NCBI GenBank assembly: GCA_945903545.1
Contig: CAMDOO010000010.1
Location: 1-54,813 of the forward strand
Length of the DNA stretch: 54,813 nucleotides
DNA from: Opitutus sp. GAS368
Lineage (GTDB): Bacteria > Verrucomicrobiota > Verrucomicrobiia > Opitutales > Opitutaceae
Reading direction: 5' to 3'
Within the stretch, counting starts at the first letter, position 1. The number at the start of each line of letters is the position of its first letter. The notes beneath the pieces were generated by a model. It had not been told where the DNA came from and ran no database searches. It saw only the letters and a list, made by a program, of their open reading frames with translations. This document shows positions 39,852-49,034 of the stretch, one piece after another. A program made the position numbers and the translations under genes.

Positions 39852-40657
39852 GCGCGGGTCCTCTTGACGCCGGCCGACAGCTCGGCCGCCTTGGCGGCGA
39901 GCACCGGGGCAATGCGGGAGCGGTCGCGGAGATTATCACGAATGCAGTTCACCAGCGCGCTGCCCACGACCACCCCGTCGGCGGCGGCGCCCACCTCGGC
40001 CACCTGGGCACGGGTCGAGATGCCGAAACCCACCGCCACCGGGAGCGAGGTGTGCCGCTTGATCCTGGCCACGGCCGCCGGGATGTCCTGCGCGACCTGG
40101 TCGCGCACGCCGGTCACTCCCTCCCGCGAAACATAATAGATGAACCCGGTGGCCGCGGCGGCGATGACCTGCAACCGGCTCTCGGGTGTGGTGGGGGCCA
40201 CGATGAAAACCGTGTCGAGACCATGCTGGCGGCAGGCCGCGATGAGTTCGCCCGCCTCCTCGGGCGGCAGGTCGAGGGTCAGCAGCGCATCCACGCCGGC
40301 AGCGCGGGCCTCCCGCACGTAGGCCTCGACCCCCTGGGAGAACACGAGGTTGTAGTAGGTGTAAAAAACCACCGGCACCTGGCTGGTTTCCCTCAGCTTG
40401 CGCACGAGTTCGAAGACCCGCGCGGCCGTCATCCCGCCCTCAAGCGCCCGCTGGGCCGCCAGCTGGTTGGTGAGGCCGTCCGCCAGCGGGTCGGAAAAGG
40501 GCACCCCCAGCTCCAGGACATCCACGCCGTTGGCGAGCAGGGCGCGGCAAGCGGCCACCGAGGACTCGAAGTCCGGGTCGCCGGCGCAAAGATAGGCCAC
40601 GAAGGCCGCCCGGTTCTCGGAACGGGCGCGGTCGAAGGCGGCGGTGAGTCGGGACAT
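39848..40657 (-). CDS. trpA: Tryptophan synthase alpha subunit
   Basis: A 269-residue TIM-barrel enzyme that cleaves indole-3-glycerol phosphate to indole for the beta subunit. Family signatures: AAFVAYLCAGDPDFESSV, the catalytic Glu and the following Asp in DVLELGVPFSDPLADG, PVVFYTYYNLVFSQGVEAYV and the phosphate loop PVAVGFGIST. The start MSRLTAAFDRARSENR is normal for TrpA. No other trp gene is visible; trpB would usually be next to it. The stop overlaps the start of the diguanylate cyclase gene. Confidence 0.95.
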   Translation of the reverse strand: MSRLTAAFDRARSENRAAFVAYLCAGDPDFESSVAACRALLANGVDVLELGVPFSDPLADGLTNQLAAQRALEGGMTAARVFELVRKLRETSQVPVVFYTYYNLVFSQGVEAYVREARAAGVDALLTLDLPPEEAGELIAACRQHGLDTVFIVAPTTPESRLQVIAAAATGFIYYVSREGVTGVRDQVAQDIPAAVARIKRHTSLPVAVGFGISTRAQVAEVGAAADGVVVGSALVNCIRDNLRDRSRIAPVLAAKAAELSAGVKRTRA

Positions 40658-40746
40658 GGCGGCGGTGGTCGGCCACAGAGGACAGAGGACGGACGGCGGA
40701 GAACAGCCAAAAATGGCACCCCCGTGCCCGGCCGCAGGGCGGAGAC

Positions 40747-40808
40747 CGTCTCGAGACGCGCAAGGCCCTGAGTCCCTCGGCCGGGCTCGGGACCTTGAGC
40801 TTGCCGAA
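40747..40808. repeat. TCGAGGGACT-type inverted repeat, copy 2
   Basis: GGCCCTGAGTCCCTCGGCC followed by GGCTCGGGACCTTGAGC, a diverged and inverted relative of 38444-38499. It lies in the 229-base gap upstream of trpA. Confidence 0.5.
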
Positions 40809-40886
40809 ACGGCCGGCCGAAGGGCTCCGCGCGCCACTGGATTCGACCCATCCCGGCGCCCGCGGACTGGACGCACTGCCAGCCGC

Positions 40887-41675
40887 CTACTCGTTCAGCC
40901 CAAATTCAATCAGCACCGGGCGGTGGTCCGAGAGGAATGACCGCAGGATCTCGCTTTTGGCCTCGTGGCAGCCCTCGGGTATGAAGACAAAGTCGAGCAA
41001 GCGGCTGGGCAACGGCGACGGGAAGGTGCGGCCCGCCTGCGGATGCAGGGTGTATTCGCAGTAATCGGAAAGATGACTGAGCAGCGCGGCGGTGGCGTCG
41101 GAACGGTGCCCCGGGTTGTTGAGGTCGCCGCAGACGATGGGCGGGATGGCCCAGCGGGCCTTGTGCTGCCGCTGTTTGTCCCGCATCCAGGCGAGCAGCC
41201 GGTCGGTCTGCACGAAGCGGTGCTCCTTGGAGCGATAGTGCAGGTGGAGGTTGACGATCGGGACGTGGCGTCCGCCCACGGCGACCTCGACAAAGAGAAA
41301 GCCCTTTTCGCCGATGCGCCGCGAACCGAAGACGACGTTCTCGGACTCGATGATCGGATGGCGGGACAGGATCGCGTTGCCGTAGCTCAGGTTGAGCAGG
41401 CCCTTGCGCCGGTTGTTGATGCCAAAGACAGCGTAAGGATAGCCCGAGTGCAGCCGCAGGTATTCCAAGTGGTCGAAATTGCCGGCCCAACGGGAGCACT
41501 CGTCGACCTCCTGCAGGGCCACGATATCGGGCGCGTGGGTCTGGATCAGCCGGGCGATGCCGCGGAGATTGACCCGGATCTTGCGCGCCGAGGTCAGGCC
41601 CTGCACGGGATTCAGACCCCGCCCGTGCGCGATGTTGAAGGTCATGAGACGCAGGCGATGCATTGCCGCGGCCAT
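40887..41675 (-). CDS. Endonuclease/exonuclease/phosphatase-fold protein
   Basis: A 262-residue metal-dependent phosphoesterase of the EEP superfamily (DNase I-like). Motifs in order: RLMTFNIAHGRG (metal Asn), DIVALQEVDECSR (metal Glu), NLHLHYRSKEHR (catalytic His region), PIVCGDLNNPGHRSD (Asp/Asn pair) and the terminal LSDHRPVLIEF (Asp-His). All catalytic residues are present. Such proteins act on nucleic acids, phosphoinositide-like lipids or sphingomyelin, so the substrate is undefined. Two starts 12 bases apart (MAAAMHRL or MHRLRL) are possible. Confidence 0.85.
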   Translation of the reverse strand: MAAAMHRLRLMTFNIAHGRGLNPVQGLTSARKIRVNLRGIARLIQTHAPDIVALQEVDECSRWAGNFDHLEYLRLHSGYPYAVFGINNRRKGLLNLSYGNAILSRHPIIESENVVFGSRRIGEKGFLFVEVAVGGRHVPIVNLHLHYRSKEHRFVQTDRLLAWMRDKQRQHKARWAIPPIVCGDLNNPGHRSDATAALLSHLSDYCEYTLHPQAGRTFPSPLPSRLLDFVFIPEGCHEAKSEILRSFLSDHRPVLIEFGLNE

Positions 41676-41919
41676 CCAAATCCGAGGTCCCCAAGACGCA
41701 AGGGGAAGGATGCGCCGGGGCAGAGGCCGCGACCGGCAGGCTCGGGCCGACCACGTGGCAAGCACCCCGGCGCACAGTTTCGCCTTGAATCCGTGTGCCA
41801 CTGGGATTGCCTCGGCCGCACCCCTGTTCGTTCCGCGTCACTGACCCACCCCCGTCGTGCGCACCGCGTTGATTCCCTTCCCGGGTTCCGGCTGCGTGCG
41901 TTTCCGCTCCATTACAGCC

Positions 41920-44226
41920 ATGAAATCCAGACCCCTGCTCCTGTCCCTCCTCGCCGTCTCCGCCGCCACCGCGCTGCACGGCGCTCTCGCCGAACTCAAT
42001 GTCGCCGAAGGCACGATCGAAACCGCCGACGGGTCCTTCATCGGCCGCGAGATGACCATCGCCAACGACTTCAAGCTCGAGCTGCTCTACAGGCCCAACG
42101 CCACCACCCAGGGCCAATGGGTGCCGATGGCCTGGGACACCAAGGGCCGGCTGATCGTCGCCTCCTACAACTCCGACCATCTGCTCCGCCTGACCATCCC
42201 GACGGTCGGGAGCAACGCCGCGGTCCAGACCGAGATGATTCTGGAGAACGTGGGCGCCGCCGAGGGCCTGCTCGTGGCATTCGACTCGCTCTACATGAAC
42301 GTCAACCGGAGCAATATCCGGCGCCACGGCCTTTACCGAATCACCGACACCAACAACGACGACAAGTACGACACGATCAAGGTCATCCGGGTGCTCCAAG
42401 GCAGCGGTGATCATGGGACCCACAACCTGCGCCTCTCGCCCGACGGTCAGCGCATCTACATCGTCAGCGGCAACTCCACCCTGCCCTCACTCTTCAATTC
42501 CTCCCGCGTGCCCATGCTCTGGAACGAGGACCAGCTCCTCCCCCGCATGGACGACGCAGGCATTGGCGGCCACGCCGCCGGTCGCCTCCGGCCGGGCGGC
42601 TGGACGGCCAGCATGGACAAAGACGGCAACGATTTCCGCCTGGAGACGATGGGCTACCGCAACGCCGTCGACTTCACTTTCAACAAGGACGGCGAGATGT
42701 TCGTCTACGACTCCGACCTCGAGTACGACAAGGCCCAACCTTGGTACCGTCCCACCCGGATCACCCACCACATCAGCGGCGGTGACTACGGCTGGGCGCA
42801 CGGCAACGGCAAGATGCCGAAGTACTACATCGACACCATGGGCCAGGTGGCCGGCATCGGCTCCGGCTCCCCCGTCGGCTTGACGAGTGGCCAGGACAGC
42901 AAGTTCCCCGCCCGCTATCAGGACGGGCTGTACCTCGCCGACTGGTCCTACGGCAACCTCTACTTCCTGGAGCTCAACCCCGAAGGTTCCTCCTACACCG
43001 GGAAAGCCGAGCTCATGGCCAGCGGCCGGCCCTTCGCCGTGTCGGGTGTCATCGTGAACAAGGCCGACGGTTCCCTGCTCGTGCAGACCACCGGCACCGA
43101 GCTCTATCGCATCACCTACACGGGAACGGCTCCGACCACCGCCACCAAGCCGGACCCATTCTACGCCGCCGCCCGCAATCAGCGGAAGGAACTCGAGAAG
43201 TTCCACGGCCGCAAGGATGCCGGCGCGGTCGCCGCCGTCTGGCCGTCCCTGAATCATCAGGACCGCGGCATCCGTTTCGCAGCTCGCACCGCCATCGAGT
43301 GGCAGGACGTCGCCCAATGGCGCGACCGCGCCCTCAGCGAGCGCGACCCGCGCACGGCCATCGCCGCCCTCGTCGCGCTCGCCCGTGTCAGCGGCACCGA
43401 TGTGGAGCACCGCGCGAACATCGGGGCTCCGGCGCCGGACAAGGCGATGCAGGCGCGGATCATCCAGGCCCTCGACCGCATCCCGCTGTCGGCGCTGGGG
43501 TATCAAGACAAGCTCGACCTCGTCCGGGCCTACTCGCTCGCGTTTACCCGCTTCGGCGAGGAGGACACTTCCAAGGCCGGCGGAAAACCCGACCAGCTCT
43601 ATGGCGTTCGCGGCAAGCTGCTGCCGCCCGACGAGGCTACCCGCCAGCGCCTGATCGCCCGGTTCGACCCGCTGTTCCCCGGCGAATACCGCGAACTCAA
43701 CTGGGAAGTCGGCGAGCTCCTGGCCTATCTCGAAGCCCCGAACCTTCCCACCCGCATGCTGGCGCTGATGAAGGCCCCGGTCGCGACTCCCCAGCTTTAT
43801 CCCATCGAGGAATGGATCAATCCCCAGCAGCGCGTCCGCGGGACCCCCGGCACCTCGGGCGGCCTGACGAACCTGTTCCTCGCGAAGCAAGAGGATGAAT
43901 GGAAATACGCCGAACTGCTCCGCACCGTTGAGACCGGCTGGACGACCGCGCAGCGCAACGAGTACCTCAAGTGGTTCCAGACCGCGGCCGCCACCCAGGA
44001 AGGCGGACGGAGCTTGCAGGCCTACCTGAGCTTCATGCACGGCAAGCAACTCCTGAAGCTTTCCGCCGCCGACAAGGCCGCCCTGGATCCCTCCGCGGCC
44101 ACCCCGCCCGTCGCCGGACGCGGTGGCGCCGGTGGTGGCGGGGGCGGGCGCGCCGGGGCGGCCGCGGGCGGCCGGGCGGGCGGGGCCGCTCCCGTCGCGG
44201 TGCCGGCCGGCCGGGCCGGACAATAG
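41920..44226 (+). CDS. Secreted beta-propeller protein with sugar-dehydrogenase-like fold and Gly-rich tail
   Basis: A 768-residue exported protein. The Sec signal is MKSRPLLLSLLAVSAATALHG. Residues about 30-420 form a six-blade propeller resembling soluble glucose/sorbosone dehydrogenase-type or PVC-type membrane dehydrogenase proteins: GQWVPMAWDTKGRLIVASYN, GTHNLRLSPDGQRIYIVSGN, METMGYRNAVDFTFNKDGEMFVYDSD-type blocks and FPARYQDGLYLADWSYGNLYF. After residue 420 a helical-repeat region follows (IRFAARTAIEWQDVAQWRDRAL and more). The C-terminus is a run of Gly, Ala and Arg. No CxxCH heme site is present. The substrate is unknown; a linked small secreted protein follows. Confidence 0.78.
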   Translation: MKSRPLLLSLLAVSAATALHGALAELNVAEGTIETADGSFIGREMTIANDFKLELLYRPNATTQGQWVPMAWDTKGRLIVASYNSDHLLRLTIPTVGSNAAVQTEMILENVGAAEGLLVAFDSLYMNVNRSNIRRHGLYRITDTNNDDKYDTIKVIRVLQGSGDHGTHNLRLSPDGQRIYIVSGNSTLPSLFNSSRVPMLWNEDQLLPRMDDAGIGGHAAGRLRPGGWTASMDKDGNDFRLETMGYRNAVDFTFNKDGEMFVYDSDLEYDKAQPWYRPTRITHHISGGDYGWAHGNGKMPKYYIDTMGQVAGIGSGSPVGLTSGQDSKFPARYQDGLYLADWSYGNLYFLELNPEGSSYTGKAELMASGRPFAVSGVIVNKADGSLLVQTTGTELYRITYTGTAPTTATKPDPFYAAARNQRKELEKFHGRKDAGAVAAVWPSLNHQDRGIRFAARTAIEWQDVAQWRDRALSERDPRTAIAALVALARVSGTDVEHRANIGAPAPDKAMQARIIQALDRIPLSALGYQDKLDLVRAYSLAFTRFGEEDTSKAGGKPDQLYGVRGKLLPPDEATRQRLIARFDPLFPGEYRELNWEVGELLAYLEAPNLPTRMLALMKAPVATPQLYPIEEWINPQQRVRGTPGTSGGLTNLFLAKQEDEWKYAELLRTVETGWTTAQRNEYLKWFQTAAATQEGGRSLQAYLSFMHGKQLLKLSAADKAALDPSAATPPVAGRGGAGGGGGGRAGAAAGGRAGGAAPVAVPAGRAGQ

Positions 44227-44264
44227 AGCGCAACAAGATCATCAAAACCCAAACCCTTGATTCC

Positions 44265-44738
44265 ATGAAATCCATCCTCTTGCGCTCCCCTGCCCTGATT
44301 GCGGCCGCGCTGGCTGCCCCGATGCTCGCATTCGGCGAGCCCACGGTCGGCGCCCCGGTCCAGGCCCATGGCGGCCAGAACGGCGCCCGGAACCGCAACC
44401 TCGACGACCTGGAACTCACCGCGCTCACCCGGGCGGAGGAGTCGTACCTGCCGCAGCTCTCGGCGCTCATCACCGCGCGCTCGGAGTTGCTCAAGGCTTC
44501 CCTGCAGGCGCCGGCCACCGTGACCGCCAAGGCGCAGGCCTTGGCCAACGCCGAGCTGGCGCTCGCCCTCAGCCGGGCGGACGCCTTCGCCAAGCTCAAG
44601 TTGCAGCTCAAGTCGTCCACCCCGGCCCGGAACGAAGCCATCATGCGCGCCCTGGGCGACGCCACCGCCAACACCGGCGGCCGCGGAGGTGCGGCGGCAG
44701 CGGCCGCACCGGCGGCGGCCCCGGGCCGAGGCAATTAG
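44265..44738 (+). CDS. Small secreted protein with helical body and Ala/Gly tail
   Basis: A 157-residue exported protein, not recognised. The Sec signal is MKSILLRSPALIAAALAAPM, with LAFGEP at the cleavage region. The body is helical and Leu/Ala-rich (LDDLELTALTRAEESYLPQL, then LKASLQAPATVTAKAQALAN), and the tail is RGGAAAAAAPAAAPGRGN. It starts 38 bases after the propeller gene stop, so they are likely co-transcribed and may act together outside the inner membrane. Confidence 0.65.
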   Translation: MKSILLRSPALIAAALAAPMLAFGEPTVGAPVQAHGGQNGARNRNLDDLELTALTRAEESYLPQLSALITARSELLKASLQAPATVTAKAQALANAELALALSRADAFAKLKLQLKSSTPARNEAIMRALGDATANTGGRGGAAAAAAPAAAPGRGN

Positions 44739-45088
44739 GAATCGGTCCCGTTGGCGAAGTCGCTGGATCCACAAAGTGTGCGACCGCCTGGGAGTTGAGG
44801 CGGAGCGGGCGGGCGACCAGGCCGGTAATCCGATCACCCGAGGCAGGTCGCGCCCAGGCGCTGCGCCCAGCCAGATGGATCCATCACATTTGCAACGAGA
44901 GCCGGTCGGAAGCAGGCGCAAAAAGAGCGGCCGGCGCTTGAGACGCCGCCCGCTGCCATGACGGAGGTTCAGCGGGAGCCGGGCTTGTGAGTCATCGGCT
45001 GAGAGCCCGACTCAGTGCCGCCAGTCAACGCCTCCTTAGCGTGGATCAGCGAAGCATAGCGTTCCCTTCCCCCTGCCGAAATCTCGCC
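44739..45088. other. Gap between the small secreted protein and the TPR glycosyltransferase
   Basis: The genes on both sides point towards it. A long imperfect inverted repeat may be present (CGCCTGGG near 44786 and CCCAGGCG near 44853, with GGATCC on either side). I see no gene, promoter or terminator. Confidence 0.35.
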
Positions 45089-46975
45089 TCAGGCCATCGC
45101 CAGTTCGCTTTTCCCACAAGCGACCGCCCAGCACTCGCGCAGGGCGCGGCCAAAGCGCTCGGCTTGGCCAGTGTGGTCGAGCAAGGAGCTGGCCTGCAAC
45201 TCGGCGCGCAGGGCTGCGCGGATGGCGGCGAGGCGGACCGGATCGGAGGCGAGGTTCACCGCGATGGCCGCGTAGCCGGCCGCGTCGTTGGCGATCCATT
45301 CCGGGTGGCCGGCGGCGGTGAGCAGGCTCGCGCTGACCCGCGCCGCGTGGCGGTCGCCCAGCAGGGTGACCACGGGCACGCCCATCCAGAGCGCCTCGCA
45401 GGTGGTGGTCGTCCCGTGGTACGGAAAGGTGTCGAGCGCGATGTCCACCTGGCCGTAAAGCGCAAGGTGATCCTCGGTGCGCGCGGTGCGTTCCGCGAGC
45501 TCCAGCCGGTCGGGCGCAATGCCCGCCGCGGTGAAGCGCGCGAGGTAACGGTCGCGCACGAGGGCGTCGCTCAGGCCGCGGCCCTTCAGCAGCAGGCGCG
45601 AATGCGGCACGGCGCGGAGCACGCCCGCCCAGAGCTCGAGCGTGGTCGCGGAAATCTTCGCGAGGTTGTTGAAGCAGCCAAACGTGATCCCGCGGCCCGA
45701 GGCGGCCGGCAACGGCGCGACCTCCGGGGTCTTGTCGGGCGGCGCGTAACACCAGGCCGTCGGCGCGAAGCGGACGAGCTGCTCGGTGGCGAGCGTGTCC
45801 GCCTCGCCGGGCGGATCAGCGATTGCATCGGTGAAGCGCCACCCGATCGCGGGCACGCCCGTGGTGTTGGGATATCCAAGGTAACTGACCTGCACCGGCG
45901 CGGGCTGGCGCGCAAAGAGCGGGAGGCGGTTGGTGAGACCCGTATGGCCGGCGAGGTCGACCAGGATGTCGGGAGCGTCGGCGCGGATCGCCGCCTCGAG
46001 CGCAGGCGTCGGCTGGCCGACAAAATTGCGCCAGACGGCGGCCAGCGGACGCAGGCGCCGGCTCACGGCATCCTCACGGAAATGATCGTGGTAGAGGTAA
46101 AGTTCGAAGCGCGCCGGATCGAGGTGCCGCAGCAGCGGCTCAAGAAAGTAGGCGCAGGAGTGCGCCCGCAGGTCGGGCGAGAGCACCGCGACCCGCAGGC
46201 GCCGGGCGGGGTCGGGATCGCGGACCGGCGCCGGGGCCACCGGCCCGGCGAGCCGGTGACCGTAGGCCACGTGTTCGCGGAAAAGTTCGCCGGCCGATAT
46301 CCCGTCGAGGTAGTTGAGCGCGAAGAGCCGGTAGCTCTGCGCCTCGTGGTGGTTCGGGCTGTGGCGCAGGAACACGTCGTAGGCCGCGATGGCCTCGGTC
46401 AGCCGGTGCGACTGCTGCAGGGCCTGGGCGCGACCGAAGTGGGCCTTGGCGTAGGCGGAATCGGCGGTGAGCGCGCGGTCATGACACGCTAGCGCGTCGC
46501 TGATCCGGCCGGCGAGGCTGAGGGTCAGGCCGAAGTTGTACCAGCTCGCGGCGCCCTTCGGATTGAGCGCCACCGCGCGCTCGTGGCAAACGATGGCGTC
46601 GGGCAGCCGGTCGGCCGCCTTGTGGCAGTAGGCGAGGTTGTCCCAGCCCTCGACGAATTCCGGATTGAGCTGCACGGCGGCGAGGAAATGCGGCCCGGCC
46701 TGGGCGGATTGGCCGGTCGCCATCAGGGCCAGCCCCAGCCGCATCGCGCACGCGGGAGAGCGCGGGTCGAGCTGGCGGGCCTTGGCGAGGAGATCGCGCG
46801 CCTCGGGGTTGCGGCCCTGCTGCAGGGCAACCAGCCCGCTGAGGTGGCAGGCGTCGAAATTGCGCGGGGCCGCGCGGAGTGCCTGCGCGTACGCGATCGC
46901 CGCCTCGTTCAGCCGGCCCGCGCGGTGATGCGCGATGGCACGCTGGAGGAGCTGCTGGAGTTGGGCGGGAGGCAT
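45089..46975 (-). CDS. TPR glycosyltransferase of the OGT/GT41 (SPINDLY-like) family
   Basis: A 628-residue soluble enzyme. TPR repeats fill residues 1-230 (AHHRAGRLNEAAIAYAQALR, GPHFLAAVQLNPEFVEGWDN and others). The C-terminal two-domain catalytic part has the GT41 blocks LRVAVLSPDLRAHSCAYFLE, the Gly-rich DLAGHTGLTNRLPLFARQPA, VSYLGYPNTTG and the donor-binding LALDTFPYHGTTTTCEALWM, with VPVVTLLGDRHAARVS. GT41 transferases add O-GlcNAc or related sugars to proteins from a UDP-sugar. The bacterial target is unknown. The start MPPAQLQQLLQRA begins the first TPR. Confidence 0.88.
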   Translation of the reverse strand: MPPAQLQQLLQRAIAHHRAGRLNEAAIAYAQALRAAPRNFDACHLSGLVALQQGRNPEARDLLAKARQLDPRSPACAMRLGLALMATGQSAQAGPHFLAAVQLNPEFVEGWDNLAYCHKAADRLPDAIVCHERAVALNPKGAASWYNFGLTLSLAGRISDALACHDRALTADSAYAKAHFGRAQALQQSHRLTEAIAAYDVFLRHSPNHHEAQSYRLFALNYLDGISAGELFREHVAYGHRLAGPVAPAPVRDPDPARRLRVAVLSPDLRAHSCAYFLEPLLRHLDPARFELYLYHDHFREDAVSRRLRPLAAVWRNFVGQPTPALEAAIRADAPDILVDLAGHTGLTNRLPLFARQPAPVQVSYLGYPNTTGVPAIGWRFTDAIADPPGEADTLATEQLVRFAPTAWCYAPPDKTPEVAPLPAASGRGITFGCFNNLAKISATTLELWAGVLRAVPHSRLLLKGRGLSDALVRDRYLARFTAAGIAPDRLELAERTARTEDHLALYGQVDIALDTFPYHGTTTTCEALWMGVPVVTLLGDRHAARVSASLLTAAGHPEWIANDAAGYAAIAVNLASDPVRLAAIRAALRAELQASSLLDHTGQAERFGRALRECWAVACGKSELAMA

Positions 46976-47280
46976 GCGGCGATCGGCGACGACACGAAAC
47001 GGCCAGCCGTCCTCCGAAGCCCGGGCTCCGCGGGAAAGTGTCCGATTCGCATCCCCTGCTTCGGCACATCGCCGCAAATCTTAACCGTCACTTCCTCCGG
47101 GGGGGGCTCCGCCGGGGTTTTTCCCGAATGGCGTGAAGCCCAGACCGACCTCCGGCATGGGCGTCGCCCAGAGTTCCACTTCATACGTGCAACACTGAGG
47201 GGAGAGCATGGATCGGGGCACGCGCGCCGAATCACCTCAAGTCGCTGTCTCCGCGGTCGATTGCCCGGGCGTCCTCCCTC
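46976..47280. other. Divergent gap between the TPR glycosyltransferase and the HDOD gene
   Basis: GC-rich with short self-complementary runs (CCGGGGGGGGCTCCGCCGG near 47097). I see no gene, terminator or convincing promoter. Confidence 0.3.
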
Positions 47281-48213
47281 ATGCCGACCATCGAGCCACC
47301 CGCCCCGCCCGCCCGCAGCGCCCAGCCCCTGAACGAGGCCGAGATCCGCCGCCGGATCGATGCCTGCCCCAAGCTCGGCTCGCTCGAGTGCAACAACCGC
47401 GCGCTCAGCGACCTCATGAAGTCGGAGGGCAGCCTCACCTCGCAGATCGCCGAGATCATCCGGCGCGACCCGTCGCTCTCGGCCCGGCTGCTGCGGATGG
47501 TGAACTCGGTGTATTTCGGGCTCTCGGCCCGCGTGAACAACATCGAGGAGGCGGTGTTTTTCCTCGGCCTCCGCCAGATCCGCGAGCTCTCGCTTGCGAC
47601 GCCGGTGATCGAGGAATTCGAGAAACTCCAGGGCGACATCGCCGTGCCGCTTCCCTGGAAGGACCTGTGGGCCCACAGCCTCGCGACCGCGATCCTCACC
47701 CGCGAAATCCTGCAGGCCGCCCCGATCGCGGTGGACGACGAGACCGACTACCTCGTCGGACTGCTCCACAATGTCGGCAAGATCGTGATGGCGGTATCCT
47801 TCCCGCTCGAGCAGCAGGAGATCCTCCGCACGCCGGCCGCCACCCCCGCCGAGATCTGCGCCCACGAGCGCCGGATCATCGGCTGGGACCACGCGGAAAT
47901 CGGTGCCCACTATCTCGCCAAGCACAACCTTTCCGAGGAAATCACGCTCGCCGTGCGCCACCATTGCGCGCCTGACCAGGCCCCGCGCTGCCGACCCTTC
48001 GCGGCGGCCGTGCAGGTCGCGGATCATCTCGTGCGCTACGTCGGGATCTCCGGCGGCTTCGAGAAGATTGACCCGATCGAGAAGGACAGCTGGCTGCAGC
48101 TCGACGGCTGGCGCATCCTCTACGGGACGGACAACGCCGAGGCGAAACTTGCCCGCGCCTCGATCGAGAGCGCGCTGCAGCGCCTGCCCTCGATGCTGCG
48201 GCAGCTGCAGTAG
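47281..48213 (+). CDS. HDOD-domain signalling protein
   Basis: A 310-residue cytosolic protein with one HDOD domain. The family blocks are DPSLSARLLRMVNSVYFGL, then EAVFFLGLRQIRELSLATPV and WKDLWAHSLATAILTREIL. The metal-binding core reads GLLHNVGKIVMAVSF: the usual HD is HN here, as in many HDOD proteins, so it may not hydrolyse cyclic nucleotides. GAHYLAKHNLSEEITLAVRHHC follows. HDOD proteins often act in c-di-GMP or motility signalling. Its stop precedes a CCTATAGG-type repeat and an oppositely oriented sigma-factor gene. Confidence 0.9.
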   Translation: MPTIEPPAPPARSAQPLNEAEIRRRIDACPKLGSLECNNRALSDLMKSEGSLTSQIAEIIRRDPSLSARLLRMVNSVYFGLSARVNNIEEAVFFLGLRQIRELSLATPVIEEFEKLQGDIAVPLPWKDLWAHSLATAILTREILQAAPIAVDDETDYLVGLLHNVGKIVMAVSFPLEQQEILRTPAATPAEICAHERRIIGWDHAEIGAHYLAKHNLSEEITLAVRHHCAPDQAPRCRPFAAAVQVADHLVRYVGISGGFEKIDPIEKDSWLQLDGWRILYGTDNAEAKLARASIESALQRLPSMLRQLQ

Positions 48214-48227
48214 GAGCTGGGATCGAT

Positions 48228-48268
48228 CATAGGCCCTATAGGTCCCATAGGGCCTATAAGCCCTATAA
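48228..48268. repeat. CCTATAGG tandem palindromic repeat, copy 2
   Basis: ATAGGCCCTATAGGTCCCAT followed by AGGGCCTATAAGCCCTAT, a run of short palindromes between the convergent HDOD and sigma genes; a like run is at 18351-18402. Confidence 0.75.
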
Positions 48269-48270
48269 TC

Positions 48271-48972
48271 TCACGGCCCCGAGCGCACCGCGGAGCCGGG
48301 TGCCGGCCGCGCCGGCAGGAAGCAGTCGGCGCCGTTCTCCGACTTGGCAAACTCGGGATAGGCCTCGGCGAGCCGCGCGCGCAGGTTTTCGCGGGCGCGG
48401 GCGATGCGGCTCTTGACGGTGCCGACGTTGATCCCGAGCTCGGCGGAGATCTCGTCGTAGGAGAGCCCGCGGAGGTTGCGCAGGGAGAGGATCTCGCGCT
48501 GCGGCGCGTCGAGCCGGGCCATGGCCTGGCTGATGTGCTCGGCGAACTCGTCACGCACGGCCAGTTGCGCCGGGTCGGGATCCTCGGTCGCGATCACATC
48601 GGAGAGCGAGCCGCCGTCGTCCCCGCCAAACGCGTGCTCGAGCGGGAGCGAGTCCTGCCGCCGGCGGCGAAAAAAATACCAGTAGCGGTTGCGGGCGAGG
48701 TTGACCGTGATGCGGTGCATCCACGTGGCCAGGGACGAATCGCCGCGGAACCGGGCGAGGCCGCGGTAGGCGCGGACCAAGGCGTCCTGGGTGATTTCCT
48801 CGGCATCGGCGTGGTTACGCAGCAGGCCGATGGCGATCGAGAAAACCCGGTCGCGATAGCGGGTCACAATTTCGTTAAACGCGGATTCGTCGCCGGAGTT
48901 GAAGCGTTGGACCAGAAGGGCGTCGAAGGCGGATTCGGACATCGAATTGGGAGCGGAAGCGGCGGAAGACAT
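48271..48972 (-). CDS. RNA polymerase sigma factor, ECF (sigma-70 family)
   Basis: A 233-residue sigma factor with regions 2 and 4 only. Region 2 includes FNEIVTRYRDRVFSIAIGLL, NHADAEEITQDALVRAYRGL and FRGDSSLATWMHRITVNLARN. Region 4 includes LDAPQREILSLRNLRGLSYD and EISAELGINVGTVKSRIARARENL, the -35-binding helix-turn-helix. A linker with acidic DDGG and a C-terminal tail (FAKSENGADCFLPARPA) extend it. No anti-sigma gene is next to it, so control may be at transcription; a perfect palindrome lies 62 bases upstream of its start. Confidence 0.93.
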   Translation of the reverse strand: MSSAASAPNSMSESAFDALLVQRFNSGDESAFNEIVTRYRDRVFSIAIGLLRNHADAEEITQDALVRAYRGLARFRGDSSLATWMHRITVNLARNRYWYFFRRRRQDSLPLEHAFGGDDGGSLSDVIATEDPDPAQLAVRDEFAEHISQAMARLDAPQREILSLRNLRGLSYDEISAELGINVGTVKSRIARARENLRARLAEAYPEFAKSENGADCFLPARPAPGSAVRSGP

Positions 48973-49034
48973 GGGGGATGGGTGGGGTTGATGATTGCGA
49001 ATCTGCGCCCTTTATTACCCGGATTCGTGCCAGC

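Noticed and set aside
45089-46975. Kinesin-like or generic TPR protein without activity
   Set aside because: The GT41 donor-binding blocks (DTFPYHGTTTTCEALWMG, YLGYPNTTG) are clear, so it is annotated as a glycosyltransferase.
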